A stretch of 32,568 nt of DNA from Lentisphaeria bacterium (GTDB lineage Bacteria > Verrucomicrobiota > Lentisphaeria > Oligosphaerales > Oligosphaeraceae): the NCBI GenBank assembly GCA_016287975.1, contig JAEEXV010000204.1:1-32568 (forward strand), in the 5' to 3' direction. Below are positions 24,901-31,587 of the stretch, piece by piece. The notes under the pieces were generated by a model. The model was not told where the DNA came from, ran no database searches, and saw only the letters and a program-made list of their open reading frames with translations. Numbering within the stretch: position 1 is the first letter of the stretch; every line of letters starts with the position of its first letter. The translations under genes and the position numbers were made by a program.

Positions 24901-25561
24901 CCCGGAACTGCTGGCGGCGGTGAACGGCAAACTGCGGAAAAGCGGCAAGGTGCTGATCTTCCCGTGGGGCAGCGGTTTTCTCAACGCCGCCCACCAGCCG
25001 GATGCTTCGGCGGTCGAGGAATTGACCGGTATCGCGGTCGAGCCGCATGCCCTGACCGCCGAACAGGGCATCATCACCCGCACCGACGCCGTCCATCCGC
25101 TGACCGCCGACTGGCCCTCCGGAACGACGCTGAACGCCCGAAGCCGCTACAACATCACGCCGCAGCTGCCGATGTTCGCAGTGAACGACCCGAAAGCCGT
25201 CACGTTGGGCCGCTTCGGGGACGGGAGCGCCGCGCTGGCGGTGAAAAAGATCGGGGACTCATACTCGCTTTTCTGCGCCGCGCCGCAGCTCTCCCCCGCG
25301 TTGCTCCGCAGTATCTGCAAGGCGCGGGGAGTTCACGTTTTCGTGGACAACGACCACGATTTCGTGGCGACCGACGGCAACTTCCTCGGCCTCCACTCCG
25401 CTTCCGGCGAGCTGAAAACCGTGCGTCTGCCGGAAAAAGTCGCCAAGGCGGTGGATCACTTCACCGGCAGGACCGTGGCGGAGAACACCGACACTTTGAA
25501 AATTCAGCTCAAGGATGACGAAACGGTCATCCTGCGCCTCTTTTACCCGGAAGGGAAATGA
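21944..25561 (+). CDS. Large secreted GH42-like beta-galactosidase-family glycosidase
   Basis: The 1205-residue product starts at GTG 21944 (GAGG six bases upstream) with a signal peptide (KVFRFTMLAIAATLMAATAED). Residues about 280-420 are a galactose-binding-like jelly roll (GAIRFLGHKLYVNGQYCGSG, then DITPHLVAGENVIAIECNNR). From about 470 to 880 lies a barrel with AGYGFSGEMDGQWHLYAP (Glu647) and the GH42-like MLAFFRDHLRNKYGSEAALK. It also contains GKLKLAEMDLRTYL (Glu829). Glu647 and Glu829 are my candidates for the catalytic pair. About 890-1100 resembles the beta-galactosidase trimerisation domain (RPRVCLFYDDRAI, then QYDVCIFSGAFRFTPELLAA). It probably removes sugars from extracellular or periplasmic glycans. 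Codon choice (CCG for Pro, many CCGG sites) differs sharply from the operons on its left, which suggests acquisition. No partner genes adjoin it. Confidence 0.75.
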   Translation: MKVFRFTMLAIAATLMAATAEDGWSLRHLDGDSSVLEIRSGRPVIVKASPAGTVEVVGENGLEVAPGTEYTLEFRNRTHSIDGAYVNFYLQALDASGKPTAVYAFATSPGRRALQRCRMTRLEVPSDHDLTHRMNFKTGKKVVKVVPVYEASDGKIVWSPGEMSLRRRKVPAPLAEKIELPALKLAAGGKTVWRSERLMPQVEYRVSLPGLPRMLRAELRFYDAAENICGTAALRSGAAEFRLPATAQRTELVFDAPAAMETAATTGTIIKHFTVDFQRGVYGNEWQGTELRRGTVTSRRVAFRRKFTLAAPPEHGAIRFLGHKLYVNGQYCGSGDQFNPGVCDITPHLVAGENVIAIECNNRGGVLRVLFDAYIRDKNGEEQLIVSDRETRSAKAPSGDDWKQANFDDSAWTAAELGDSPKDFGAAILATRVNNGHPRLAIGPGIPVPAKLVPPPVGPAPKFEVAVRNGRSVLLRDGKPVPAAMFCHGQKFSVEIAGINRETGIKLHMLPVGQVERGQDGEFDLTEADAQVAAAVSQLADDPEAFLIVAVTFLPPRRFAKQEKFRSELTMTSQGKFMRIVPGPGEHKFGHPYTDLSKEPDPHGFSSVSHASQAKLDEYGAAVRAVVRHFEASPFAAKIAGYGFSGEMDGQWHLYAPYSGEGVKFGMVDYSPAMLAFFRDHLRNKYGSEAALKKAWRDDHVTFNTAEIPGYEERAGDKFFVSQRAADYGESFALAEARLIASLGKSAKAELKRPAIVWVYSKDSYRDVGLNQFMPQVLNSGSGFEQYATPEFDAFGNPVDYYFRRNGLPVANRGCPASAHLHGKLKLAEMDLRTYLTQAQQAVYGGETPAATESHFRHVLMDTLQHGSSYRFYSFWSGWYNNAGVRECMRKMAEIERAQLALPRRWRPRVCLFYDDRAITHIGNFNGRGVRMRHYYFAKNLTATGAELLSRSGVGCDIYYLRDLLDDKFPADQYDVCIFSGAFRFTPELLAAVNGKLRKSGKVLIFPWGSGFLNAAHQPDASAVEELTGIAVEPHALTAEQGIITRTDAVHPLTADWPSGTTLNARSRYNITPQLPMFAVNDPKAVTLGRFGDGSAALAVKKIGDSYSLFCAAPQLSPALLRSICKARGVHVFVDNDHDFVATDGNFLGLHSASGELKTVRLPEKVAKAVDHFTGRTVAENTDTLKIQLKDDETVILRLFYPEGK

Positions 25562-25596
25562 CATCATGCGGCTGATAACGCTCGGGACTTCCCGGG

Positions 25597-25863
25597 AATA
25601 TGCGGAACGCGCTGTTCCCCATGAGGGTCGGCAATCGCCGCCATTTTCATTCCCGAAGATGTCGCCACGGCGGCCTCGCCGTGGCAGTCCGCCGAGCCTG
25701 CGGTGACCAATCAGGCTTGCCACAGGGCGCAGCCAAGGGCTTCGGAATCGACTGCCGCCCATTCACCGAGCCGCCACGGCGAGGCCGCCGTGGCAACCAT
25801 TCTCGGAATCTTCAATCAGGCAATCGCCTACCCTCTTGGGGAACAGAGCGATGCGGAAATATT
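25597..25863. mobile_element. Complete 267-bp MITE-like element with terminal inverted repeats
   Basis: The left end, AATATGCGGAACGCGCTGTT then CCCCATGAGGGTCGGCAATC, matches the reverse complement of the right end, AATATTTCCGCATCGCTCTG then TTCCCCAAGAGGGTAGGCGA, over about 43 bp. Inside each end is a GCCACGGCG/CGCCGTGGC hairpin (25664-25685 and 25773-25794). It has no open frame of its own and begins 35 bp after the glycosidase stop. It is the best preserved member of the family also seen at 5536-5717 and 21125-21205. Confidence 0.75.
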
Positions 25864-26108
25864 GGCGGAAAGAGTGTGGGATGGGACATCCACATTTTCC
25901 TCCGTAAAAACAATGCTTCTGCCCTTTCTGAACGTGAATCGGCTCTACATGGCTGTTCGTGAGGAGGCTTGCGAGAAGGCTTTGGTGGGCCAAGTTTGGG
26001 ACATTGACGGGACATGGCTTCAGGCCATTCCCAAAGTCGCCGTCACCCTTAATTTAACACGGATTTTTATGGGGAGGGGGGAAAATCTGTTTTTTTTTGC
26101 CGATCGAC
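25864..26108. other. Non-coding stretch at the edge of the low-GC segment
   Basis: I see no supported gene here. The composition changes from about 60% GC to A/T-richer sequence. There is a nine-T run after CTG at about 26090-26098 and a purine run GGGGAGGGGGGAAAA at 26071-26085. The left junction of the mobile segment probably lies in or near this stretch, but no flanking direct repeat can be shown within the window. Confidence 0.4.
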
Positions 26109-26136
26109 TTGACATACGGCAAAGTGGGGTTACATT
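26109..26136 (+). promoter_or_regulatory. Near-consensus sigma-70-type promoter
   Basis: TTGACA (26109-26114), a 16-bp spacer and TACATT (26131-26136). The predicted start, about 26143, falls on the first base of a hairpin. The next coding start is 275 bp downstream. Confidence 0.6.
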
Positions 26137-26142
26137 ATCGCA

Positions 26143-26392
26143 CGTCTCTATGAAGAGACCTAATACTGTCGGGGGGAGAGATAATACGGCGGTCTTCAAG
26201 GCCGCTGAGTCGCACAGAATACGAAGGAGCGTAGCTCCGGATTTATCAACAATATCATTCCTGGGTCTTCTCCAGGGTGCATCTCGTCATGACCTGTTTT
26301 GCTGTGGCGAGGTGGTAGAGTCAGCCAATACCCGGTTCGAACGCGCGGCTCCCCATCAGCGCTGTAGTAGAGCCATCTGCCACGGGCAGATG
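26143..26392 (+). ncRNA. Candidate structured leader or small RNA with a series of hairpins
   Basis: Downstream of the promoter come GTCTCT-ATGA-AGAGAC (26144-26159), CGGCGGT-CTTCAAG-GCCGCTG (26187-26207, one or two G-U pairs), GGAGC-GTA-GCTCC (26226-26238), CCTGG/CCAGG (26260-26276) and CATCTGCC-ACG-GGCAGATG (26374-26392). No gene frame is convincing across it. Five local stems in 250 bp suggest a structured transcript, either a leader for the HTH gene or a separate RNA. No known RNA family is recognised. Confidence 0.3.
26374..26392. promoter_or_regulatory. Palindrome CTGCC-N3-GGCAG upstream of the HTH gene (candidate operator)
   Basis: The perfect inverted repeat CATCTGCC-ACG-GGCAGATG ends 25 bp before the ATG at 26418. 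Its core CTGCC-N3-GGCAG recurs at 26948-26964, before the next gene. Both are 5-bp arms with the same 3-bp spacing, as expected for one dimeric regulator. Confidence 0.4.
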
Positions 26393-26417
26393 CCAAACGG
26401 TTCTTTCGATCACGCGT

Positions 26418-26759
26418 ATGGAGACTCCCCCGATCAGGAAGACGACCGCGAAGTTGATGATCAGCCTCGCACGCGAGCTGACTAGCAACGGCGTCCTTCT
26501 CCTCCCCGAGTACGAGCAAATTCAAGCAGCGGTTTCATCCCTAGCGAGGGCAACTCCCAAGTCACCGCCTATCGAACTGAAATTCCTAACTGGGCCACAG
26601 GTCGCAGAAAAACTTGGGATTTCATTTTCTCAGTTCAAGTCGCTGGTGGCAGAAGGCGCCCTCCCCATCAAGAAGCGCTTTGTCGGCACGAAAACGGTCC
26701 GCTTTCTGCTGGCGGAAGTACTGGAGTTCATGGAGCATTCCTCCTTGATGCACCCGTGA
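26418..26759 (+). CDS. AlpA/excisionase-like helix-turn-helix protein
   Basis: The 113-residue product has a C-terminal MerR-like HTH: LKFLTGPQVAEKLGISFSQF, KSLVAEGALPIKKRFVGTKT, VRFLLAEVLEFMEH (about residues 54-107). It reads as recognition helix, wing, and the closing 'V R F L ... E V L E F' strand-helix of the AlpA/excisionase-type DNA-binding fold. The N-terminal half is not recognised. No Shine-Dalgarno sequence is visible, and a later Met (26457) is possible. Such proteins control excision or early genes of satellites, phages and integrative elements, which suits the neighbours to the right. Confidence 0.6.
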   Translation: METPPIRKTTAKLMISLARELTSNGVLLLPEYEQIQAAVSSLARATPKSPPIELKFLTGPQVAEKLGISFSQFKSLVAEGALPIKKRFVGTKTVRFLLAEVLEFMEHSSLMHP

Positions 26760-26995
26760 ACATCGGCGTGTAGCGTCTGTAGAACAGGAGCCACACATCC
26801 AGGCAATCTACGTTGATGGCCTCGCTCTTTGACAACCTGCCTTCATACTTTCCGTAGGTAATACTTCGGGGCATTGACCTGTGGCGTTGGCGTCGCACTC
26901 ATCGCCCCCCGCATATCTTCATACTTTTGGGTACTTTTTTCCGTAGAGACTGCCCATGGCAGTCCATCACAAAAACTTTTTTTATGGAGATAAAA
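26760..26995. promoter_or_regulatory. Regulatory gap with direct repeats and a palindrome
   Basis: CTTCATACTTT occurs at 26841-26851 and again at 26917-26927, each soon followed by CCGTAG. The perfect palindrome GACTGCC-CAT-GGCAGTC (26948-26964) lies 31 bp before the next start and matches the core of the site at 26374. A TTGACA at 26829 has no well-placed -10. This looks like a controlled promoter region; its exact start is not clear. Confidence 0.4.
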
Positions 26996-27673
26996 ATGAA
27001 AAAAAATGTAGCCTCAGTCGAGGCAATCTCAATCGCTTCTGATCCAACAGACGCGTCGTCTCCCGACAAACTCCACGAATTGGAAAAAATCGTCCTGGAA
27101 CACCAGCGCCAAGGGCTGGAAGCAGCACGGGCGCTGTACGACATCAAGGAGGGGAAGCACTACAAGACGGTCAAGGGAAACGCTACAAGGATGACTTGGG
27201 GCGACTACTGCCGGATGCGCTTTGGCTTCACCCAACAATACGCCAGCCGCCTCATTGCCGCATGGAAATGCCACGAAAACCAGCAACACCGGTTCGGCGA
27301 ACAGCGTTCCGAGGTCTTCAAGCACTTTCCCAACACAATTCACTTTTGGGCGCAGATTGCCCGACTTGGCGACAATGCCGGTAATGATCTTCTTGAGAAC
27401 CTGCTCAACGATGAAGGCAAGTTGCAGGAAGACTGGTCGAAGAGAGTGGCAGACGCGCAAGGAGGCCGTCGCAAGGAGAAAGATGGGGGGATCAGTGGGA
27501 ATAAAGATGTGACGGAAGCGGTCCACAAAGCCCTCGCCACCATCAAGAACTCAAATGTCTGGGAAGTCCTAACCAAACTTACCCAGCAAGAACGCAACCT
27601 GTTCTCCAGGGAACTGAAGAAATTGGTCGCGGAAGCGTCGGTCAACGAAGTGAATCCGGAGGCAGAAAACTGA
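26996..27673 (+). CDS. Mobile-element protein of the 'LY...TWGDYCRMRFGF' type, function unknown
   Basis: The 225-residue product has the N-terminal block LHELEKIVLEHQRQGLEAAR, ALYDIKEGKHYKTVKGNATR, MTWGDYCRMRFGFTQQYASR, LIAAWK. Proteins with 'EIR..rLYr.t..tFeeYCrerWg.srsyayqLI' are common on phages, plasmids and islands and look like small helix-turn-helix regulators or plasmid-maintenance factors; their role is not established. The ATG at 26996 follows GGAG by six bases. The C-terminal part is charged and helical (KLTQQERNLFSRELKKLVAE). It lies ahead of the replication-type gene, separated by a 351-bp gap with a strong palindrome. Confidence 0.6.
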   Translation: MKKNVASVEAISIASDPTDASSPDKLHELEKIVLEHQRQGLEAARALYDIKEGKHYKTVKGNATRMTWGDYCRMRFGFTQQYASRLIAAWKCHENQQHRFGEQRSEVFKHFPNTIHFWAQIARLGDNAGNDLLENLLNDEGKLQEDWSKRVADAQGGRRKEKDGGISGNKDVTEAVHKALATIKNSNVWEVLTKLTQQERNLFSRELKKLVAEASVNEVNPEAEN

Positions 27674-28024
27674 AACAACGGTTTCACAAATCGGAGTTGT
27701 CGCTCGGCAACAACCCTGTTCAAGGCGCGCAACGGCTAACCGTTCAAGTGAGTGCCCCGATTTATGGTGGCATCTACACCTCTGCATTGGCAAGCCAATG
27801 CAGAGGCATCATACATTGGCTACGAAAAATACATAGCCCACGAATGGTGATGATGCAGTTGTCGCAGTGCGCACAATAAAGCAAACCTAGGCTTCTTCGC
27901 TACGCAACAAACGGAATCCTAAGGAAAAATCGAGTGCGCATTTTCTGGAAATTTCGCAGAAATGCCCAACCTCACAAAGATGTTTAACTAGCAACTTCGT
28001 GCTGAAACAAAAGGAAGAAAATCA
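27674..28024. other. 351-bp non-coding gap with strong hairpin, candidate replication or control region
   Basis: The outstanding structure is a perfect 13-bp stem at 27779-27806, CCTCTGCATTGGC-AA-GCCAATGCAGAGG. AACGG-CTAA-CCGTT (27731-27744) is a smaller hairpin. The word AGTGCGCA appears twice (about 27867 and 27933). No T-run follows the big stem, so it is not a simple terminator. Its position immediately before a primase-helicase-like gene is where many plasmids and satellites keep an origin; that function is inferred. Confidence 0.4.
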
Positions 28025-30457
28025 ATGAAAATTAATCTAAATCTTGGATGTACGAAAACTCAATATGACACTGCGGCTCTGGTGTCGCTGATACGAATGG
28101 CCAATGCTGACCGAGCAGCTCTTGATATTTGGCTAGACTCAACGCAATCCAGGCGGCTTTACTCTGGTCTGCGCGATGACTTCTTCTGGCAAATGAAACC
28201 AGGATTTCAACGCGACTATCTCAGTCCATTGGATTATGAGTTGGCGATTGAAAAAGCCGGGCTCCCGAATAAACCTACGCAGGGCAACCAGCCACTCCTT
28301 GAGATTGTCTTCAACTCGTCCACCGCAACGAGTTCGCCAAAAACAATAATACCCACGATGCCGCTGCTGTGGTCTATTGACCTTCTGCCCAATGACATAA
28401 TGAGAACAGTTGAATGGAACGTTTATTTCCCAACGCTCTATTTGCTGGCCAAGAAACTGACGCAGCAACGCAGAAAGGATTATTCCCTGGAGATGGCAGC
28501 TGATGAACTCTATGCCAGTGGGATTGTGCCAGAGCACAAACCACTGACGCCATTTCCGTTCAACAGGGAACTATGCATCGAGACTATAAACGTCCAGGAG
28601 TATCCAGAGACAGAAAGTGTTTTTGGCATAGCCAATGCCAAATATCAAAGTCGCTATGAAAAGTACTCCGGTTCACCAACGGGTGCAAGCGTAATGCGCT
28701 ACAAGATACTCAACAATTCTTCCGGGAAATCCTTAGTTGTGCCGCTTTGCTTCGCCGTATACAAGGGGACGACATCTCCTATCTCCTTCATTGGGGTTCC
28801 GAGCTCGACGCTATATCCGTTCGGACTTGAGCATATCGACGATGTAAAACAGCCAATTGTCGTGACGGAATATATGGATCTGTTCGATGCCAACCAAGGG
28901 AATGCATATGTCCGCATAGTCACATGGGCCGGCGGACAAAAGGCATTGAAATCTACGGACTTCTCCGGCTTGGTCGGACGAAGCATTACCTACTACCTAT
29001 GCAGAGCAGACGGAGAAAACAACCTCAAAAGAGCCGCCGGCGTGGCTCTGGACTTTATCAGCCAAATGAAAAAGGCAGGTTATTGCCACATCACCGTATG
29101 GGATTCAGAGAACAACAAGGATTACAAGGAGCAGGACATAGCGATTTTCGCTCATGATTTCGGTCTGGAACTGCCGGATAATTTGGAGGATGCCCCCGAA
29201 CTCAATGTCCACATCCCCTGGAAAGACAAATCCGGCATAGCCGGACAACCTTTGGTCGGCGACCATATTCTGGAAGCCGGGAGAAAGACATTGCTTGTGG
29301 CGGGCACCGGGGTCGGGAAATCCTTGTTTTCTCAGCTGCTGGCAAATGTCGCCTGCCGCGGCGAATCTCTGGCGGACGATCCAGTCGGCGTATTCAAGTT
29401 TCAGGCGCAGCACCTATGCAAAGTATTGTTCCTTCAGAATGAGATGGCCGAGGGCACAAACGGTTCCAATGAAGCGACGGGAGATTTCGCCGAGCGCCAG
29501 AAGCGAATCAATCGTCTTTTCACCAAACCAATGCCATCGGACGGCATTAACTATTTCAAGCCCGCCGAGGATCTATCCAAGAAAGAAGGTCAGTTGTCGG
29601 TCGTAAACAAACTAGTTGAACTGGATCCACCTGGGAAGGAACAATGGATTCTTATCATGGACAACTTGAAGTCGTTAATGCCCAGCGCAACACAGGCGAC
29701 CGACTACAACAAGGTAAAGACATGGTTCAGGGAGTTGAATGGCAAAGGTATCTGCATTCTGCTAATCCATCATGCCAATAAACAAGGGGAGTCCTACGGG
29801 ACCTCCAATATCACAGAGGACGCCGAATGGAGTTACTTCCTCAGCAAGAAGGATGAAACGCTACTTGATTTGCTGGAGGGCATTCCAGATGAAATCTCCA
29901 AGGAGATGGCAGAACGGATCAAACTTCAAGAGGCGAAACAACTCATTGAGGAAAGGACATCACCAAAGCGCTGTGCGTACTTGTGTTGGGGAAACAAAGA
30001 TAGGCATGGCATGGTCAACAGCTGCTCCATCCGTCTTGAATGGATAATCACGGACCAGGTTCAAACCATGCAGACACAGCGCAATGACTATAAGGAGATT
30101 GAGGACGCAGTTCAAGGGCGACTGAATGAAATCGGTATAAACCTTCCTCAAAAAGAAACTCCCAAACCAGAAACCAAGGCTGCCCCTGTGCCTGTCGCTG
30201 AAAACACACCACAGTCTGTCGTGGAGGAATTGCCATGTCCCGATACATGGAAAGCACTTGATGGACTTGATGAAGCAACTCAAACAAAAGTGCTTTTGGA
30301 ACTCAGGTCAAAAAAAACAGTAGAGAAGATTGCGGAAGAGTTACATTGCAGTCCCAGAACAATCACGAATAGGTGCAAGGAATTAAGGATTTCTGATGAA
30401 GATGTAAAAAAATATGCAGCCGAAAAGTCTAAAGTAAACGGCGGAACAGTAAGATAG
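28025..30457 (+). CDS. Replication protein: Toprim-like domain fused to RepA-type AAA helicase domain
   Basis: The 810-residue product has three parts. Residues about 275-375 resemble a Toprim primase domain (PIVVTEYMDLFDA with Glu282, VTWAGGQKALKSTDFSGLVG, then LCRADGENN), with a degenerate acidic motif. Residues about 400-610 are a RecA/RepA-like helicase: AGTGVGKS (426-433) Walker A, VLFLQNEM, WILIMDN (541-547) Walker B and ILLIHHANKQGES with its following Asn/Thr-rich segment. The C-terminus has a helix-turn-helix, TVEKIAEELHCSPRTITNRC. The first 270 residues are not recognised. AAGGAAG lies seven bases before the ATG. A rho-independent terminator follows. The layout resembles primase-helicases of P4-type satellites and plasmids; it probably initiates or drives replication of the element. 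Confidence 0.7.
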   Translation: MKINLNLGCTKTQYDTAALVSLIRMANADRAALDIWLDSTQSRRLYSGLRDDFFWQMKPGFQRDYLSPLDYELAIEKAGLPNKPTQGNQPLLEIVFNSSTATSSPKTIIPTMPLLWSIDLLPNDIMRTVEWNVYFPTLYLLAKKLTQQRRKDYSLEMAADELYASGIVPEHKPLTPFPFNRELCIETINVQEYPETESVFGIANAKYQSRYEKYSGSPTGASVMRYKILNNSSGKSLVVPLCFAVYKGTTSPISFIGVPSSTLYPFGLEHIDDVKQPIVVTEYMDLFDANQGNAYVRIVTWAGGQKALKSTDFSGLVGRSITYYLCRADGENNLKRAAGVALDFISQMKKAGYCHITVWDSENNKDYKEQDIAIFAHDFGLELPDNLEDAPELNVHIPWKDKSGIAGQPLVGDHILEAGRKTLLVAGTGVGKSLFSQLLANVACRGESLADDPVGVFKFQAQHLCKVLFLQNEMAEGTNGSNEATGDFAERQKRINRLFTKPMPSDGINYFKPAEDLSKKEGQLSVVNKLVELDPPGKEQWILIMDNLKSLMPSATQATDYNKVKTWFRELNGKGICILLIHHANKQGESYGTSNITEDAEWSYFLSKKDETLLDLLEGIPDEISKEMAERIKLQEAKQLIEERTSPKRCAYLCWGNKDRHGMVNSCSIRLEWIITDQVQTMQTQRNDYKEIEDAVQGRLNEIGINLPQKETPKPETKAAPVPVAENTPQSVVEELPCPDTWKALDGLDEATQTKVLLELRSKKTVEKIAEELHCSPRTITNRCKELRISDEDVKKYAAEKSKVNGGTVR

Positions 30458-30504
30458 CCATCACCCTCAATTTGCGGTATTCTCGTGACAACCGCTTCAA
30501 GTAT

Positions 30505-30537
30505 GGTCATCGGCTTTCATACAGCCGATGGCCTTTT
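30505..30537 (+). terminator. Rho-independent terminator after the replication gene
   Basis: GGTCATCGGCT-TTCATAC-AGCCGATGGCC forms an 11-bp stem with one G-T pair and a 7-base loop, followed by TTTT. It starts 47 bp after the stop codon. Confidence 0.85.
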
Positions 30538-30886
30538 GATGTCTGTAGGCATCTGTATTGACGGTCGTCTATCAGCCTAAAATCCCCCACGGTAATCTAT
30601 GGTGCAGAGTTCATCTGGCGGTCCTTTTCGCGCGAATATACACTACGATTCTGCTGTCTGACTTTTCACCATAATATGATGTGACTTTAATTCCGCAAAA
30701 ACTCCCACGCAGAACACCACTCACATTCACAAGCCCCAAAAGCCATTCTCAACTCGGTATTATGGTAATACTTAATTATTAATCACTTAATTGTTAAATA
30801 AATAAGAAAACAATCAAGAAAATGATGAGCAAAACATCAAGTCCTCTCTCATAGCCAAACAACAACAAGAAAGGAAGATTATCAGA
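30538..30886. repeat. Non-coding gap with A/T-rich tandem words before the Gp2-like gene
   Basis: Most of this 349-bp stretch shows nothing I can name. Near its end two copies of CTTAATTRTTAA stand 15 bp apart (30771-30782 and 30786-30797) in a very A/T-rich run that continues to about 30830. This could be a small iteron-like pair, an origin unwinding region or just a promoter UP region. ACCATAATATGATG near 30670 is -10-like without a good -35. Confidence 0.35.
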
Positions 30887-31504
30887 ATGAAACAACCAAT
30901 CGAATATCAACGAAAACGCAAGACCGTTTCCAAGAACTACAGGGGATTCACATTGGGCACAGAAGATGCTTACGACACCAAGATTTTAGATGCCACTCTC
31001 GACATCCTCAACTCCTCACTCGAAAAGCATGATAAAATCCTAGCCAAAAGATTAGATATTCACCTGCCACAAGATACTCCGCCTGACCATTGCAAGAAGA
31101 TCCTGAGCGATGTCACGGCTGAGATCATGCGAGACTTGAACCGCCCAAGAATTCGGGGAGTGGAAAAAGCACGACCAGCATTAGATCCCAAATACATAAT
31201 GACCATCGAACAGAACCAATCCGACCAACCTCACGGGCACATGGTCTTAACGCTGAACGGGAACAACGTGAAGAGCGGTTATCATCCAACGCAGGAGATG
31301 AAGAAGATCGTGGAGCGTAAGCTGGGCAACGCTGCGCTCCTCCACGAATGCCAGAACGGAGAATTCATGCTGCATCGTGGCAACGCTGAGGAGTTGGCAG
31401 AAGTCGTCAGAGCCACCAGTTACATCGCCAAAGTCAGAACTAAGGAGAACAACCAGGGAAGAGAACTGATGAGAAGCCAGTGCCATGCGTCAAAAAAGCA
31501 GTAA
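30887..31504 (+). CDS. Inovirus Gp2 / YagK-YfjJ C-terminal domain-like protein
   Basis: The 205-residue product shows the order of this family: AKRLDIHLPQD (residues 53-63), PKYIMTIEQNQSDQPHGHMV with the His116/His118 pair followed by LTLNGN, a helix PTQEMKKIVERKLG, and VRATSYIAKVRTKENNQGRE near the end. Members occur in inoviruses and in P4-like prophages such as the E. coli CP4 elements, and are thought to act in replication; the HxH pair resembles that of HUH nickases but no catalytic Tyr can be assigned safely here. A GGAAG ends 10 bases before the ATG. It converges with a related gene downstream. Family call good, biochemical role inferred. Confidence 0.65.
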   Translation: MKQPIEYQRKRKTVSKNYRGFTLGTEDAYDTKILDATLDILNSSLEKHDKILAKRLDIHLPQDTPPDHCKKILSDVTAEIMRDLNRPRIRGVEKARPALDPKYIMTIEQNQSDQPHGHMVLTLNGNNVKSGYHPTQEMKKIVERKLGNAALLHECQNGEFMLHRGNAEELAEVVRATSYIAKVRTKENNQGRELMRSQCHASKKQ

Positions 31505-31587
31505 TGACAGAAGTGGAGGGATTTCTCTTTCATATACGGCTGCCTGTTGTTCCTGTTCCATCCCCATAGCCAAAGTCAGAAGAGAAC

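Noticed and set aside
26187..26207. Anticodon-arm-like stem with loop CTTCAAG, as in a UCA selenocysteine tRNA
   Set aside because: No D-arm, variable arm, T-arm or 8-bp acceptor fits around it. It is kept only as one hairpin of the structured stretch.
26282..26357. tRNA-like words (GGCGAGGTGGTAGAG and GGTTCGAA)
   Set aside because: The spacing between the D-arm-like and T-loop-like words is roughly acceptable, but the arms flanking TTCGAA do not pair and no acceptor stem can be formed, so it is not a tRNA or tmRNA gene. At best it is a worn remnant.
25703..26485. Plus-strand frame of 260 codons across the MITE and promoter region
   Set aside because: It runs through the MITE hairpins, the promoter and the stem-loops, has no ribosome-binding site and no family resemblance.
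26196..26525. Minus-strand frame of 109 codons before the HTH gene
   Set aside because: Its sequence looks like the spurious translations typical of structured RNA or tRNA-like DNA. It has no start signal and overlaps the HTH gene.
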